NCBI RefSeq assembly: GCF_020443565.1
Contig: NZ_JAIZZN010000001.1
Span: 283,883-347,882, forward strand
DNA: 64,000 nucleotides
Direction of reading: 5' to 3'
Origin: Clostridium sp. CS001
GTDB taxonomy: Bacteria; Bacillota; Clostridia; Clostridiales; Clostridiaceae
The translations under genes were made by a program, and so were the position numbers. Numbering within the stretch: the stretch's first letter is position 1; each line of letters opens with the position of its first letter. Shown here in pieces: positions 53,045-62,113 of this stretch. The notes under the pieces were generated by a model. It was given only the letters and a program-made list of their open reading frames with translations, searched no databases and was not told the DNA's origin.

Positions 53045-54190
53045 GCCCATCATTGCAGCCTTTCCAGTAGAAGCCACTATTGCAACCATTATAAAAAACA
53101 TTATACTTACTGATATTACACAAGACATTAAGAGAATAATGGAATCTCCTACTGAATTTATACAATCTACCGTACGATTATCACTTATTGGTTCAATTAG
53201 TGCTGCTGCTAGCTTATATAGAAAAGCCATAATTAACAGTTTTATAATAGGTAGTAAAACTATTATTAGAATAATAACTAGTCCAAGCCCGCTAATAGCA
53301 CTTTTTAAAAGAAGTGAGTATCCTGCTACGGTTGAAATTGCATCCGATAAGCATTTCCCAACCACAGGTATAAAAGTGTCTACTGCAAACTTCGCAGTTT
53401 TTATAGTAACTTGATCTATTGTTGCTGCTGCTATACTTCTTAAAGTTATTACCGCAATAAATATTGTCATTACTATTCCCTGTGTCCAAATAGCAATTTG
53501 TTTTAAAAGTTTTGTTAAATTATTTATTTTATAATCACTAGATATATTCTTAACAAATTGCAGAATTAAGCTCATAAATATTATTGGAATAATGATATCT
53601 ATATAAATTCTAGAACTTACAGTAGCAAACCCCATTATTACTGGGTCCAGTAATGTCGCTTCTGTGAAGCCTCCAACACTTGCTAGCAGCATCATTAATA
53701 CTGGCATAAGTGCTGCCATAAAGTCTGCCATATTAACGATAGTACTTTTTGCAAGCTCAACTCCTATATAAAAACTTTTAGTTATAAGCACTATCATTAA
53801 TCCATAACATGCAAAATAAGCAATATTAGATAAGCTTTCTTGATTAAAGGCACTTTGAAGATTATTAAGTAGTGCACAAACAATAGCAATAATAATCAAA
53901 CTACCAATTAATTCTGTGGATACAACTAATTCTTTAAATGCATATTTAGTAACATAATTTGATATCTTTTTAAAACTAAATCCATTTTCGCCTGTTTTCA
54001 TAAATTCTTCTACAAAAGTTCGTGGCTCCATATCGTTAAATATTTCATACTTACTTTTTATATTAGTAATATACTCATATAGATTACTTATTTCTCTTTC
54101 ATCAGTTTCTCCCACTTTGCCTATTTCAGTAGCTTGTACACTAATAGGCAAACATATTAAAAATAATAAAATTAGTAATATTTTTTTCAT
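53042..54190 (-). CDS. spoIIIAE: Stage III sporulation protein AE
   Basis: The largest membrane protein of the SpoIIIA complex, with a signal sequence (residues 1-20, ending VQA) and about seven further membrane helices. Motifs include SIIAIVCALLNNLQSAF-like and SDAISTVAGYSLLLKSAISGLG near 282. 382 residues, normal. Its TAA overlaps repeat copy R10. A likely plug or channel element between mother cell and forespore. Confidence 0.95.
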   Translation of the reverse strand: MKKILLILLFLICLPISVQATEIGKVGETDEREISNLYEYITNIKSKYEIFNDMEPRTFVEEFMKTGENGFSFKKISNYVTKYAFKELVVSTELIGSLIIIAIVCALLNNLQSAFNQESLSNIAYFACYGLMIVLITKSFYIGVELAKSTIVNMADFMAALMPVLMMLLASVGGFTEATLLDPVIMGFATVSSRIYIDIIIPIIFMSLILQFVKNISSDYKINNLTKLLKQIAIWTQGIVMTIFIAVITLRSIAAATIDQVTIKTAKFAVDTFIPVVGKCLSDAISTVAGYSLLLKSAISGLGLVIILIIVLLPIIKLLIMAFLYKLAAALIEPISDNRTVDCINSVGDSIILLMSCVISVSIMFFIMVAIVASTGKAAMMG

Positions 54191-54273
54191 ATTACACCTC
54201 TATATTAAAATTAGTAATACTTTCTTATGCTTTGTTTTTGTTCTAAAATTAATAATATTTTCACACTATACCT

Positions 54274-54657
54274 TTACATTATTTTTAAAATTGATTGCAT
54301 TACTGCCATTAAAATAGGTATTGCTAAAACTAGTATTAATATTTTTCCTGAGAACTCTACTTTAGCTGCAAGACCACTCTCCCCAGCATCTTTACATATT
54401 TCACTACAAAAGGAAGCTAAATAAGCAATTCCAAGTATCTTGAAAACTGTATTTAAATATACAACATCAATACTGGCTTTATTTGCTAGTGTTTGTAAAA
54501 AACTCATTATTATAGTAAGCTTGTTTACCATAAATAAAAAAATCAATATTCCTGCTGCAATACTAACTTGGATGGCTATATCATCCCTTTTTCCCTTAAA
54601 TATAAGTACAATAAATAATGCAATGAAAGCAAATGAAACTATTTTAATTATTTCCAT
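54274..54657 (-). CDS. spoIIIAD: Stage III sporulation protein AD
   Basis: A small membrane protein with about four membrane segments; the conserved CSEICKDAGESGLAAKVEFSGK segment is near residue 85. The start is the ATG at 54657 with AAGGAGGGTAAT upstream (127 residues); an upstream in-frame start at 54678 lacks one. Its position in the operon is diagnostic. Confidence 0.95.
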   Translation of the reverse strand: MEIIKIVSFAFIALFIVLIFKGKRDDIAIQVSIAAGILIFLFMVNKLTIIMSFLQTLANKASIDVVYLNTVFKILGIAYLASFCSEICKDAGESGLAAKVEFSGKILILVLAIPILMAVMQSILKIM

Positions 54658-54730
54658 ATTACCCTCCTTGTTCGCCATAGTGATTGTCTTTGCACGTAGC
54701 TAACTCTCTCCAATTATTATTCTGCTTGTC

Positions 54731-54928
54731 CTAAAATTGAAATAAAGTTTTCACGGAAGTAAATAGTTTGCTTACTAAGTTTATCACCATCATAAGCAGT
54801 AATATTACTCCTGCTAAATTTGCAACCACGGCTATGTCATCCTTGCCACCGCTTTTTAAAATCTTATCAATAATAATAATTAAAATACCTGTTGCTCCTA
54901 TTTTGAATAGCAAACTAACATCTAACAC
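54731..54928 (-). CDS. spoIIIAC: Stage III sporulation protein AC
   Basis: A 65-residue two-helix membrane protein, LLFKIGATGILIIIIDKILK, then a GKDDIAVVANLAGVILLLMM segment. This is the usual SpoIIIAC size and pattern. It lies 14 bp after spoIIIAB and 52 bp before the spoIIIAD open frame. Confidence 0.94.
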   Translation of the reverse strand: MLDVSLLFKIGATGILIIIIDKILKSGGKDDIAVVANLAGVILLLMMVINLVSKLFTSVKTLFQF

Positions 54929-54942
54929 TTAGAAAACCCCCT

Positions 54943-55461
54943 CTATATTAATGCTATTACCAGTACTGCACCAAAAGAAAAACCTAAATATCTGTACATC
55001 TTTATATTCTTTCTCATAAATTCTTCGGATATTTTAATTTGTTTTTTCAAATTTTCTATAGTTAATGAGAACATATTATTTTGACCTTCAATATCAGACT
55101 CTCCTAAGGTTTTGGCTAAATCTAAAATAACATTTGTATCATCTAGCGTTAGGTTTAACCTACTACTTATTATGTTCATTGCACTATTCATTGCCTCATA
55201 CACATTCTCATATTCATTGTCAGATAATAATTCACTAGTTTTATTGAAAAGCTCTTTTATTGGTTCTCTGCTTTTACTTGCTACGTTTTTTAAAGCATCA
55301 GGCAAAAGAGCATGTACATATGTTATTTCATTTTGAAGTTGATAAACTGCCCTTTGGACTTCATTTAGCTGCGTAACTCTATACTTTAACCTTTCGCTAT
55401 ATATATATCCAGCCATAGTTGAAGCAGCTAAAATTACAGTACATCCGATTACTTTAATCAT
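54943..55461 (-). CDS. spoIIIAB: Stage III sporulation protein AB
   Basis: A membrane protein with an N-terminal helix, a helical cytoplasmic-like domain resembling GspF (RVTQLNEVQRAVYQLQNEI near 27) and a C-terminal membrane helix (YLGFSFGAVLVIALI). The start is the ATG at 55461 with GGAGGTCAAATT upstream, giving 172 residues, the family length. It overlaps spoIIIAA by 8 bp. Confidence 0.95.
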   Translation of the reverse strand: MIKVIGCTVILAASTMAGYIYSERLKYRVTQLNEVQRAVYQLQNEITYVHALLPDALKNVASKSREPIKELFNKTSELLSDNEYENVYEAMNSAMNIISSRLNLTLDDTNVILDLAKTLGESDIEGQNNMFSLTIENLKKQIKISEEFMRKNIKMYRYLGFSFGAVLVIALI

Positions 55462-56383
55462 AATTTGACCTCCACACATCTTTAGCCTTAGAAAAATCAT
55501 AAATGCATTCAATTGTTCCGATTCCTTTTTTATTACTTAGTACTATTGCCCTAGTAAACACATAATTATCTACTATATCCTTAAAAACTAACCTTTTGTA
55601 AAGATCCTCAATACCAAAGCCGTGAATAGTTGTAATTAAACTAATTCCAGAGTTTAGTGCCATTAATATGCTTTCCATATCCTTTTGAGTACCAATTTCA
55701 TCACAAACTATTACGTCTGGTGACATACTTCTAATTGCCATCATAATTCCCTGGCTCTTTGGACAATTATCTAATATATCCGAACGAATACCCACATCCA
55801 TTTGTGGTATCCCTTTAAAAGAACCAGCTATTTCAGATCTCTCATCAATTATAGAAACATTCTTCCCGTAAATCTTTTTATCTTTATTGCCCTCTGATAA
55901 GCTCCTTGAAATATCTCTAAGTAGCGTTGTTTTCCCACATTTAGGCGGAGATATAATAATGGTATTGTATACCGAATTATTGTAAGTAATATAGGGCATC
56001 ACTTTATCAGCACATCCAATAACTTCCTTGCATACCCTTATGTTTATGGATGAAATTTCTTTAATAGTTTTTATAGTATTATTTTCAATAACACAAATTC
56101 CACAAAGTCCAACTCTATGTCCACCTTTTATAGTTATATATCCCTGTCTAATTTCATCTTCAAAGGCATATATTGAGTAGTTGCTTATTCTCTGCATTAT
56201 ATACTTTATATCCTCGGCAGTGGCAATATAATCCCACATCTCTTCTCTGCTGCCGATATGAATAAATAAAGGTTTATTTATCTTTATTCTAAGCTCCTCA
56301 AGTTGCTGCACATTTTCTACCTGTTCTAATTTACTTCTAATAGTTCTAGGTAATATTTCAAATAAATCTTTTGTTACTAACAT
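55454..56383 (-). CDS. spoIIIAA: Stage III sporulation protein AA (ATPase)
   Basis: The ATPase of the SpoIIIA secretion-like complex, related to type II/IV secretion ATPases. Walker A is SPPKCGKTTLLRD near residue 149; SIIDERSEIAG and QGIMMAIRSMSPDVIVCDEIG form the Asp-box/Walker B region. I chose the ATG at 56383, preceded by AAAGGGTG, over a GTG at 56392 that has no ribosome site. A sigma-E-type promoter lies just upstream. First gene of the operon. Confidence 0.95.
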   Translation of the reverse strand: MLVTKDLFEILPRTIRSKLEQVENVQQLEELRIKINKPLFIHIGSREEMWDYIATAEDIKYIMQRISNYSIYAFEDEIRQGYITIKGGHRVGLCGICVIENNTIKTIKEISSINIRVCKEVIGCADKVMPYITYNNSVYNTIIISPPKCGKTTLLRDISRSLSEGNKDKKIYGKNVSIIDERSEIAGSFKGIPQMDVGIRSDILDNCPKSQGIMMAIRSMSPDVIVCDEIGTQKDMESILMALNSGISLITTIHGFGIEDLYKRLVFKDIVDNYVFTRAIVLSNKKGIGTIECIYDFSKAKDVWRSNYD

Positions 56384-56406
56384 TTTTTTCACCCTTTCAT
56401 ATATAA

Positions 56407-56435
56407 TTTGTATTTTACTATCTAGGAAAGTATTC
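56407..56435 (-). promoter_or_regulatory. Candidate sigma-E promoter of the spoIIIA operon
   Basis: On the minus strand GAATACT (-35) and AATACAAA (-10) are separated by exactly 14 nt; compare the Bacillus sigma-E consensus KMATATT-N14-CATACAMT (6 of 7 and 6 of 8 matches). The predicted start lies just before the ribosome site of spoIIIAA. spoIIIA is a known sigma-E operon. Confidence 0.65.
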
Positions 56436-56532
56436 CGTTTTACTAAAAACTTATTATTTATTAGAATGCGACTTAACTTAATTGAAATTCATTTTACATA
56501 ATATATGTGTTAACCCTCCAAAAAAGAATAAA

Positions 56533-56558
56533 AAAAAGAGCCCAAAGGCTCTTTTTAA
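56533..56558 (-). terminator. Intrinsic terminator after efp
   Basis: AAAAGAGCC and GGCTCTTTT with loop CAAA and T-run, ten bases past the efp stop. It separates efp from spoIIIA. Confidence 0.92.
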
Positions 56559-56567
56559 AATTTCTAA

Positions 56568-57125
56568 TTAAACTCTTTCCATGTAATCGCCATTTCTAGT
56601 GTCTATTCTTATAGTTTCACCCTCATTAACGAACATTGGAACTTGAATTATTGCTCCTGTTTCTACAGTAGCTGGTTTTGTTACACTTGATGATGTATTG
56701 CCTCTAACACCTGGCTCAGTGCTAGTTATAACTAATTCTACAAAGTTTGGAGCTTCTACAGAGAATGCTTCATTCTTATAAAATTTTATTGTAGCAAACA
56801 TATTTTCTTTTAGATACTTGATAGCATCTTCAACCTTTTCGTAATTAAGTGGTACTTGCTCATATGTTTCTTGATCCATGAAGTAGTATAGGTCGTCAGC
56901 TGCATATAAATATTGCATTTCTTTTCTTTCTATAACTACATCTTGTAATTTCGTAGTTGGGTTAAAATTCTTTTCTGTAACCCCTGGGTTAATAACGTTT
57001 CTTAACTTAGTTCTAACAAATGCAGCACCCTTACCAGGTTTTACATGTAAAAACTCTATTACTGTATAAACTTGTCCACCATCTTCAAATGTGGTTCCTT
57101 TTCTTATATCTCCTGCTGATATCAT
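56568..57125 (-). CDS. efp: Elongation factor P
   Basis: Relieves ribosomes stalled at polyproline. Three OB-like domains: [19 protein letters not shown] at the N-terminus, [19 protein letters not shown] containing the modifiable loop (lysine in PGKGAA near residue 32), and the C-terminal [22 protein letters not shown]. The start is the ATG at 57125 with GGAGGGATACTTA, giving the normal 185 residues. In many clostridia efp precedes spoIIIA; here the pilus operon lies upstream. Confidence 0.96.
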   Translation of the reverse strand: MISAGDIRKGTTFEDGGQVYTVIEFLHVKPGKGAAFVRTKLRNVINPGVTEKNFNPTTKLQDVVIERKEMQYLYAADDLYYFMDQETYEQVPLNYEKVEDAIKYLKENMFATIKFYKNEAFSVEAPNFVELVITSTEPGVRGNTSSSVTKPATVETGAIIQVPMFVNEGETIRIDTRNGDYMERV

Positions 57126-57373
57126 TAAGTATCCCTCCAAAATTCATTTATAATTCAATTAACCCATTTATATTATAACCTTATTAGGCAAATCGATACC
57201 GACTTAAACATAAACATTATTTAGAACAATGTTATTTTATCAAAAGTTAATGATATTTGCAAATTAAATTATATATTTTTTAAATATCTTCTGTTTTCTT
57301 ATAACAATATAACTTAAAGCTACAATATCATTATTATAGCATTAATAATTATATCTCATTTTTTACAAATAAG

Positions 57374-57778
57374 CTATTTATTCTTCTTAAAATCAACGCT
57401 TATACTTGTAATTTTTGCATCATTATTAATGATAATGCTATTTACCCCTAAAAAGTTTCTACTTTCACTTAAATAATACAAACAGTTATTCAATAATTTT
57501 ATATCGCCACTATAACTTACTTCAACATTACATTTTTCATTTTCTATTGCACTAATAGATTGTATTTGTAAATCACTATTTCCCTTTAAACATTCCAAAA
57601 TATCACTATATCCATATTCTTCTAAATTATTGCATTCTTTTACAATTGTATTACTAAATACAGTATGATTTTTATGTTCTATAACCTTATTCTTTATAGA
57701 AATAAGGTTTAAAGACAAAGTCGCCATTAAAATAACTGAAATAATTAGCCCTATTTCAAACTTTCGATTATTACACAT
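57374..57778 (-). CDS. PilO-like type IV pilus assembly protein
   Basis: A 134-residue protein with an N-terminal membrane helix (residues 9-27) followed by a short periplasmic-type alpha/beta domain. Last gene of the pilus operon and follows the PilM- and PilN-like genes, the canonical pilM-N-O order. Sequence similarity to PilO is weak, so the name rests on size, topology and position. Starts two bases after the previous stop. Confidence 0.65.
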   Translation of the reverse strand: MCNNRKFEIGLIISVILMATLSLNLISIKNKVIEHKNHTVFSNTIVKECNNLEEYGYSDILECLKGNSDLQIQSISAIENEKCNVEVSYSGDIKLLNNCLYYLSESRNFLGVNSIIINNDAKITSISVDFKKNK

Positions 57779-57779
57779 T

Positions 57780-58232
57780 TTACACCCCTAATATAACCTT
57801 GAAGTCAAATTTTCCTTCACTTTTAGTGTTTGGAACCAACTGTTTTATTGAATATTGATTTTCTATGCATCTTATCACATAAATATATTCCTCGTAATCT
57901 TTTACTTCAATGTCTATTTCTAAGTTATCTTTAGTTATAGTCATATTTTTGTAACTTAAGTTATTTGCCTGAAAGAAACTGCTAAGTTCTTTATGCTTCT
58001 CAATAACAATTGTATTTGGTTTAAATGCTTCTTCAATAATAATATTACTTTTTTCACTAACAACCTTTCTCTCTATATTTTGGATTTTATTTGAATTACT
58101 TAATATAAAGCTTAACAAAATAATATTTATGGTTGAAATTACTATGATACATATCTTATTTTTCTTGTTTCTTCCTTTGATCTTTTTATCTATATACCAA
58201 TTAGGTATAAATGTTTTATTTGCCATATCCAT
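57780..58232 (-). CDS. PilN-like type IV pilus assembly protein
   Basis: A 150-residue bitopic membrane protein: short basic cytoplasmic segment (DKKIKGRNKKNK), membrane helix (about residues 27-45) and an extracytoplasmic coiled-coil plus alpha/beta domain. In PilN the cytoplasmic tail binds PilM. Assignment is by position between the PilM-like and PilO-like genes and by topology; direct similarity is low. It abuts its neighbour without a gap. Confidence 0.65.
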   Translation of the reverse strand: MDMANKTFIPNWYIDKKIKGRNKKNKICIIVISTINIILLSFILSNSNKIQNIERKVVSEKSNIIIEEAFKPNTIVIEKHKELSSFFQANNLSYKNMTITKDNLEIDIEVKDYEEYIYVIRCIENQYSIKQLVPNTKSEGKFDFKVILGV

Positions 58233-59039
58233 CTACCCTTTTACTATAATATACTTTAACAGCTCTTCTCGCTTTAAATCATCTAATATTTGGTGTGGTA
58301 ATCCTAAGTATTTAAATTCCATAATACTTAATGCTTCAGTATTTAAATCTTTTATATCTAGCTGACCAATGTTTGCATAATATATTTTTTTACATAGCTT
58401 TGCATTATCATTATATTTTTCTAAAAATTCGTTCATGATATCTGAAAAACTAAATGATGATAGCTGCGTAATATTCATAACATTATTAACCACAATCTCA
58501 CCATTATGACATATTAAAAAGTACAAATTAAAACCATAGTAAAAAACAAAAACATAGTTCTTTTCGTGAATTTTATTAGAATAATAGTTTTTAAAGCAAA
58601 ACTGAATTAAACTTACTCTTTTTAATTTAATATTATTATCAATGCTATTTTTTAATATGTCTAGGTTACTTCCCTTTAAACAAAAAACTAATACTTCCAT
58701 ATTAAATTTATCTTCTTTAATTAGCTTATATGTAAATGCAATGTGATTTATTTCCTTATAATAATAACGCAACTCATTTTTAATCATATCGTTAATTTGA
58801 TGTTTTTTCACCACAGGCAAAGTCATAATTTTAATATAAACAGTTTCACCTTCCACAAGAACATATAAGTTTTTATTTTTTATATCAATTTGAAAATCTT
58901 TTATATTCTCAGTTTCTTCATAGTAAGTATTTTCATGAAAAAAGTTATTAACTTTATTTAATATTACACTTTTAGAAAACTCCATACTTGAAACTCTTTG
59001 TGTGGAAACTTCTAGAAACATATTTTTTCTAAATCTCAT
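58233..59039 (-). CDS. PilM-like type IV pilus assembly protein
   Basis: A 268-residue protein with no membrane segment, resembling the actin-like PilM/GspL cytoplasmic fold in its alternating beta strands (NLYVLVEGETVYIKIMTLP near 53 and YVFVFYYGFNLYFLICHNGE near 160). It lacks the clear nucleotide-binding motifs of canonical PilM and is shorter than the usual ~350 residues, so it may be a reduced form. The position before PilN- and PilO-like genes supports the role as cytoplasmic ring component. Confidence 0.65.
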   Translation of the reverse strand: MRFRKNMFLEVSTQRVSSMEFSKSVILNKVNNFFHENTYYEETENIKDFQIDIKNKNLYVLVEGETVYIKIMTLPVVKKHQINDMIKNELRYYYKEINHIAFTYKLIKEDKFNMEVLVFCLKGSNLDILKNSIDNNIKLKRVSLIQFCFKNYYSNKIHEKNYVFVFYYGFNLYFLICHNGEIVVNNVMNITQLSSFSFSDIMNEFLEKYNDNAKLCKKIYYANIGQLDIKDLNTEALSIMEFKYLGLPHQILDDLKREELLKYIIVKG

Positions 59040-59042
59040 TTT

Positions 59043-59480
59043 TTACCTCCCTGCTTTATAAGTATAATCAGTTTTTACAAATATCATCTGAACCCTTTCA
59101 CCAAGAACTTCTAATTTAAAATAATCATTTCTAGTTGTTCTATATTCGTCAGGTGTTTCAAAAATAAATTCATTAGTATTATTAGAGTAACTTACCATAG
59201 CTTCTCCATACTCTATAATGTTACCCTTAAAGTTGTAAAAGAATCCATTTATACCCTCTCTCTTAATTTGTTCATTATTCGTATCAATAAAACTCGAAAA
59301 TAAAGTCAGTAAATACTCTTTGTTCCTTTGATAATTATCCTCTTTTAATATATATTTTTTTGCACTTATAGAATACTTGACTTCTTCCACTTGAATATCA
59401 AATATATACATCATTATAATTAAACATATTAATCCCACTAAAATTGTATAGACGAGAACAAAACCCCTTTTAGTTTGCAT
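59043..59480 (-). CDS. PilX/GspK-like pilus minor component
   Basis: A 145-residue protein with an N-terminal KRGFVLVYTILVGLICLI segment: a Gly before a hydrophobic helix as in class III signal peptides, but without the usual Glu at position 5. That pattern is known in PilX-like minor pilins. The rest is a hydrophilic domain with many charged residues. It overlaps the preceding prepilin gene by 11 bp. Confidence 0.6.
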   Translation of the reverse strand: MQTKRGFVLVYTILVGLICLIIMMYIFDIQVEEVKYSISAKKYILKEDNYQRNKEYLLTLFSSFIDTNNEQIKREGINGFFYNFKGNIIEYGEAMVSYSNNTNEFIFETPDEYRTTRNDYFKLEVLGERVQMIFVKTDYTYKAGR

Positions 59481-59928
59481 TTTTTATTACTAAGCACCTC
59501 TCAATTTTCTGACCATTGCACCAAACTATTTTTATATAAAGAGTCTTTTTATATCTTATAGCCACAAAATCCTCTACATCATCAATAATCATATTCTTCG
59601 GTGAATTACTTGTAGGTAAACTAAGTTCTTTTCCATACAGAATATAAATATTTTTATCGATACATTTTATATAATTTTGAGTATTCTTATTAAAATATGC
59701 TATCTTAATAACATTTCCCTCAGTTATTACTTTATTGGTGTCTTGATTCACTTCTTTTTCCATTATGGCTAAGGCCTCACTTAAATGATTGATTCCCTTG
59801 CTTTGTAATAAAGTAACTTTATAGTTTTTTAAATAGGAAATAAGCATACTATCTACTACCCCCACCATTAAAAATGCTATGGCTATAACAATCACTATTT
59901 CAATAAGCGAAACACCCTTTTTCTTCAT
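59470..59928 (-). CDS. Prepilin-like protein with atypical signal peptide
   Basis: A 152-residue pseudopilin candidate. The leader is MKKKG and the mature start VSLIEIVIVIAIAFLMVGVV keeps the essential Glu at position 5 but has Val instead of Phe at position 1. The C-terminal domain ends in KIVWCNGQKIERCLV with two cysteines that could form a disulfide. It overlaps the neighbouring prepilin gene in ATGA fashion. Confidence 0.75.
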   Translation of the reverse strand: MKKKGVSLIEIVIVIAIAFLMVGVVDSMLISYLKNYKVTLLQSKGINHLSEALAIMEKEVNQDTNKVITEGNVIKIAYFNKNTQNYIKCIDKNIYILYGKELSLPTSNSPKNMIIDDVEDFVAIRYKKTLYIKIVWCNGQKIERCLVIKNAN

Positions 59929-60371
59929 TTATGACACCCTTTATAAAAGTTACATTGTAGTTCTAAAGAATTATTTGGTTTCCCCGAATATAATGAGAGA
60001 TTTAAACTATATACTTTTAACTCGTATTTAACAAAACTTAGCTTCATGTATGGTTCTTCTATGTCCACTTGTTTTGAAAACACATCTGCTAACGCTGCAT
60101 TGCTTTTGTCAAAAGTCATATTTTCTTTATTTATAAAAGTTCTATTATCCCTTTGTAACAGTTCTAGTTCTTCAAAGGTCATGGAGTATATAATATTATT
60201 TTTAAAAGTTTCCATTATTAATACGTTATCATTTATAGTTTTAATATTCCTTTTTATATTTATAGAAGATACTTCATAAGAGATCATGCAAATAAAAATT
60301 ATGGAGAATACCCCCAAGCTGCACAATACTTCAACTAAAGTAAATCCTTTTTTACTTATTAGCCTTAACAT
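59925..60371 (-). CDS. Prepilin-type N-terminal cleavage/methylation domain protein
   Basis: A 148-residue minor pilin. Class III signal SKKG then FTLVEVLCSLGVFSIIFI, with Gly-1, Phe+1 and Glu+5, to be cut by prepilin peptidase. The mature domain is about 130 residues. It overlaps the previous prepilin by 20 bp. Minor pilins of this size initiate the fibre. Confidence 0.85.
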   Translation of the reverse strand: MLRLISKKGFTLVEVLCSLGVFSIIFICMISYEVSSINIKRNIKTINDNVLIMETFKNNIIYSMTFEELELLQRDNRTFINKENMTFDKSNAALADVFSKQVDIEEPYMKLSFVKYELKVYSLNLSLYSGKPNNSLELQCNFYKGCHK

Positions 60372-60795
60372 ATCCTGTACCCACCCTCATGGAAATCTCA
60401 TGCCTTATTAAATTATTATCCACTAATACTACTGTAAACGCATCGTTGCTATAACCCTCTTTATCAATTACAACAGCTTTGTTAACTCTTCTTCCACTAA
60501 CCTCATATAATGTTATCCTATTGCTAAACAATAGCTCTTTTATCTTATCTTTTCCGATTTTAGCCATTACTTTATTTTTTTCTATATCAAAAATTATAGT
60601 TACGCTACAATAGTTTTCTCTACTATACATTTTCGAGTTATTAATAAAACTCACTACAGCATCACAATAATACTCTGCATCTACTTTATTTCTTATCGTT
60701 TTGTAATACCTTAAAGAGATAAAACTACATCCGGCAATTATACTCATAATGGATATAACTAACACTACTTCAATTAATGTAAATCCTCTACGCAT
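60352..60795 (-). CDS. Prepilin-type (GspH-like) protein
   Basis: A 147-residue pseudopilin with signal MRRG and mature FTLIEVVLVISIMSIIAGC. Conserved Gly-1, Phe+1 and Glu+5. I chose the ATG at 60795 with AAGAAGGGTAACTTT upstream, because a longer frame from 60861 adds 22 residues in front of the cleavage site. First of the pilin genes after the inner-membrane PilC-like gene. Confidence 0.88.
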   Translation of the reverse strand: MRRGFTLIEVVLVISIMSIIAGCSFISLRYYKTIRNKVDAEYYCDAVVSFINNSKMYSRENYCSVTIIFDIEKNKVMAKIGKDKIKELLFSNRITLYEVSGRRVNKAVVIDKEGYSNDAFTVVLVDNNLIRHEISMRVGTGYVKANK

Positions 60796-60832
60796 AAAGT
60801 TACCCTTCTTATTTATAAAAATGTGATGCACT

Positions 60833-62041
60833 TTATAGTTTTCCTGCAGAATCCATAACACTTAACATGGGTAGCATCACCGATAGTACAATTATTCCAA
60901 TTATAATTCCTAGAAATATTATTAAAATTGGTTCTACTAATGCAGTAGCTTTTTCTACATTTTCCTGTGCATCTTCATAGAATATATCCGCAGCAGTCAA
61001 AAACATATGCTCTAAATTACCTGTTTCTTCACCTATTTTTATCATTGCTATAAAAAACTTTGGAAACAGGTTCATTGCATCTAAAGAGCTTGACAATTCT
61101 TCTCCTTTTTTTATATCTTCAAAAACTGTTTTAAGTTTTAGTTTGAAATACCTATCACCAATAACGTCATTAATTACTTCAAAAGCCTTTAAAAGCCCAA
61201 CTCCACTACTTAATAATATATTAAGCCCTTTGCTAAATCTTGTATAAATAAGCCTTTTATATACCGAACTAAATACTGGGCACATAAACTTGAACTTATC
61301 AAAACTTACCTTTCCGCCTTCAGTTTTGAAATATTTTATAAGAATAAAAGTTAAAATAAAGTTGGTTATTAATATCCATAAAATATTTCCACTTAAAAAA
61401 TTACTAATCCCTAAAACAATTCTAGTTATAAGTGGAATATCAGCATCTAGTGAATTCAAATTCCCAATAAATACAGGGATAACCTTAATAAACAAAAATA
61501 ATGACACTATCATTATTGTTAGAAATACAGTACAGGGATAAATCATTGAATTAGTAAATTTTTTTATAAGTTTATGTTCTTTTTCATAATAAGTTGATAA
61601 TTCCTCTAGAATTGTATCCAGTTTTCCACTTTCTTCACCTAAATAAATCATATTTATCATAAATTCAGGATACACATTTATAGTTCTTTTCATGCTTGAA
61701 TGTAAAGAATTACCCTTTTGTACATTTTCTCTAATGCTAACAAGACTATTTTTAATGGACTTATGTAACATTTGCTCATAAAGCAAATTAAGAATGTCGC
61801 ATATTGGTATTCCTGATTTTATACATATGGAAAATTGTTTACAAAATATAGATATAGTTTTAAGATTTGGCCTAGTAGAAACTTCTGGTATTTTTATTAC
61901 TTGCCTACTTTTTATTAAGAATATATTGTTTTTACGTAATCGTAATGCTAATTCACAAACGCTGTCACTTTCAGCGCTTCCCTTTATTAAACTCCCACTT
62001 AGAGTTTTGGCCATATATTTATACTTCATTTTATATTTCAC
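60833..62041 (-). CDS. pilC: Type II secretion/type IV pilus inner-membrane platform protein (GspF/PilC family)
   Basis: A 402-residue protein with two repeated GspF domains, ISIFCKQFSICIKSGIPICD near residue 62 and IYTRFSKGLNILLSSGVGLL near 263, and three to four membrane helices. The glycine-rich LGEESGKL and IGEETGNL motifs are characteristic. It anchors the assembly ATPase and pushes pilin into the fibre. It is encoded 72 bp downstream of the ATPase gene. Confidence 0.92.
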   Translation of the reverse strand: MKYKMKYKYMAKTLSGSLIKGSAESDSVCELALRLRKNNIFLIKSRQVIKIPEVSTRPNLKTISIFCKQFSICIKSGIPICDILNLLYEQMLHKSIKNSLVSIRENVQKGNSLHSSMKRTINVYPEFMINMIYLGEESGKLDTILEELSTYYEKEHKLIKKFTNSMIYPCTVFLTIMIVSLFLFIKVIPVFIGNLNSLDADIPLITRIVLGISNFLSGNILWILITNFILTFILIKYFKTEGGKVSFDKFKFMCPVFSSVYKRLIYTRFSKGLNILLSSGVGLLKAFEVINDVIGDRYFKLKLKTVFEDIKKGEELSSSLDAMNLFPKFFIAMIKIGEETGNLEHMFLTAADIFYEDAQENVEKATALVEPILIIFLGIIIGIIVLSVMLPMLSVMDSAGKL

Positions 62042-62113
62042 CTATCACTAGCTACGTTACAAGAATAACCAACTTTTATTATAGTATGTTCTTGTAAAAG
62101 CATTATTAAAATT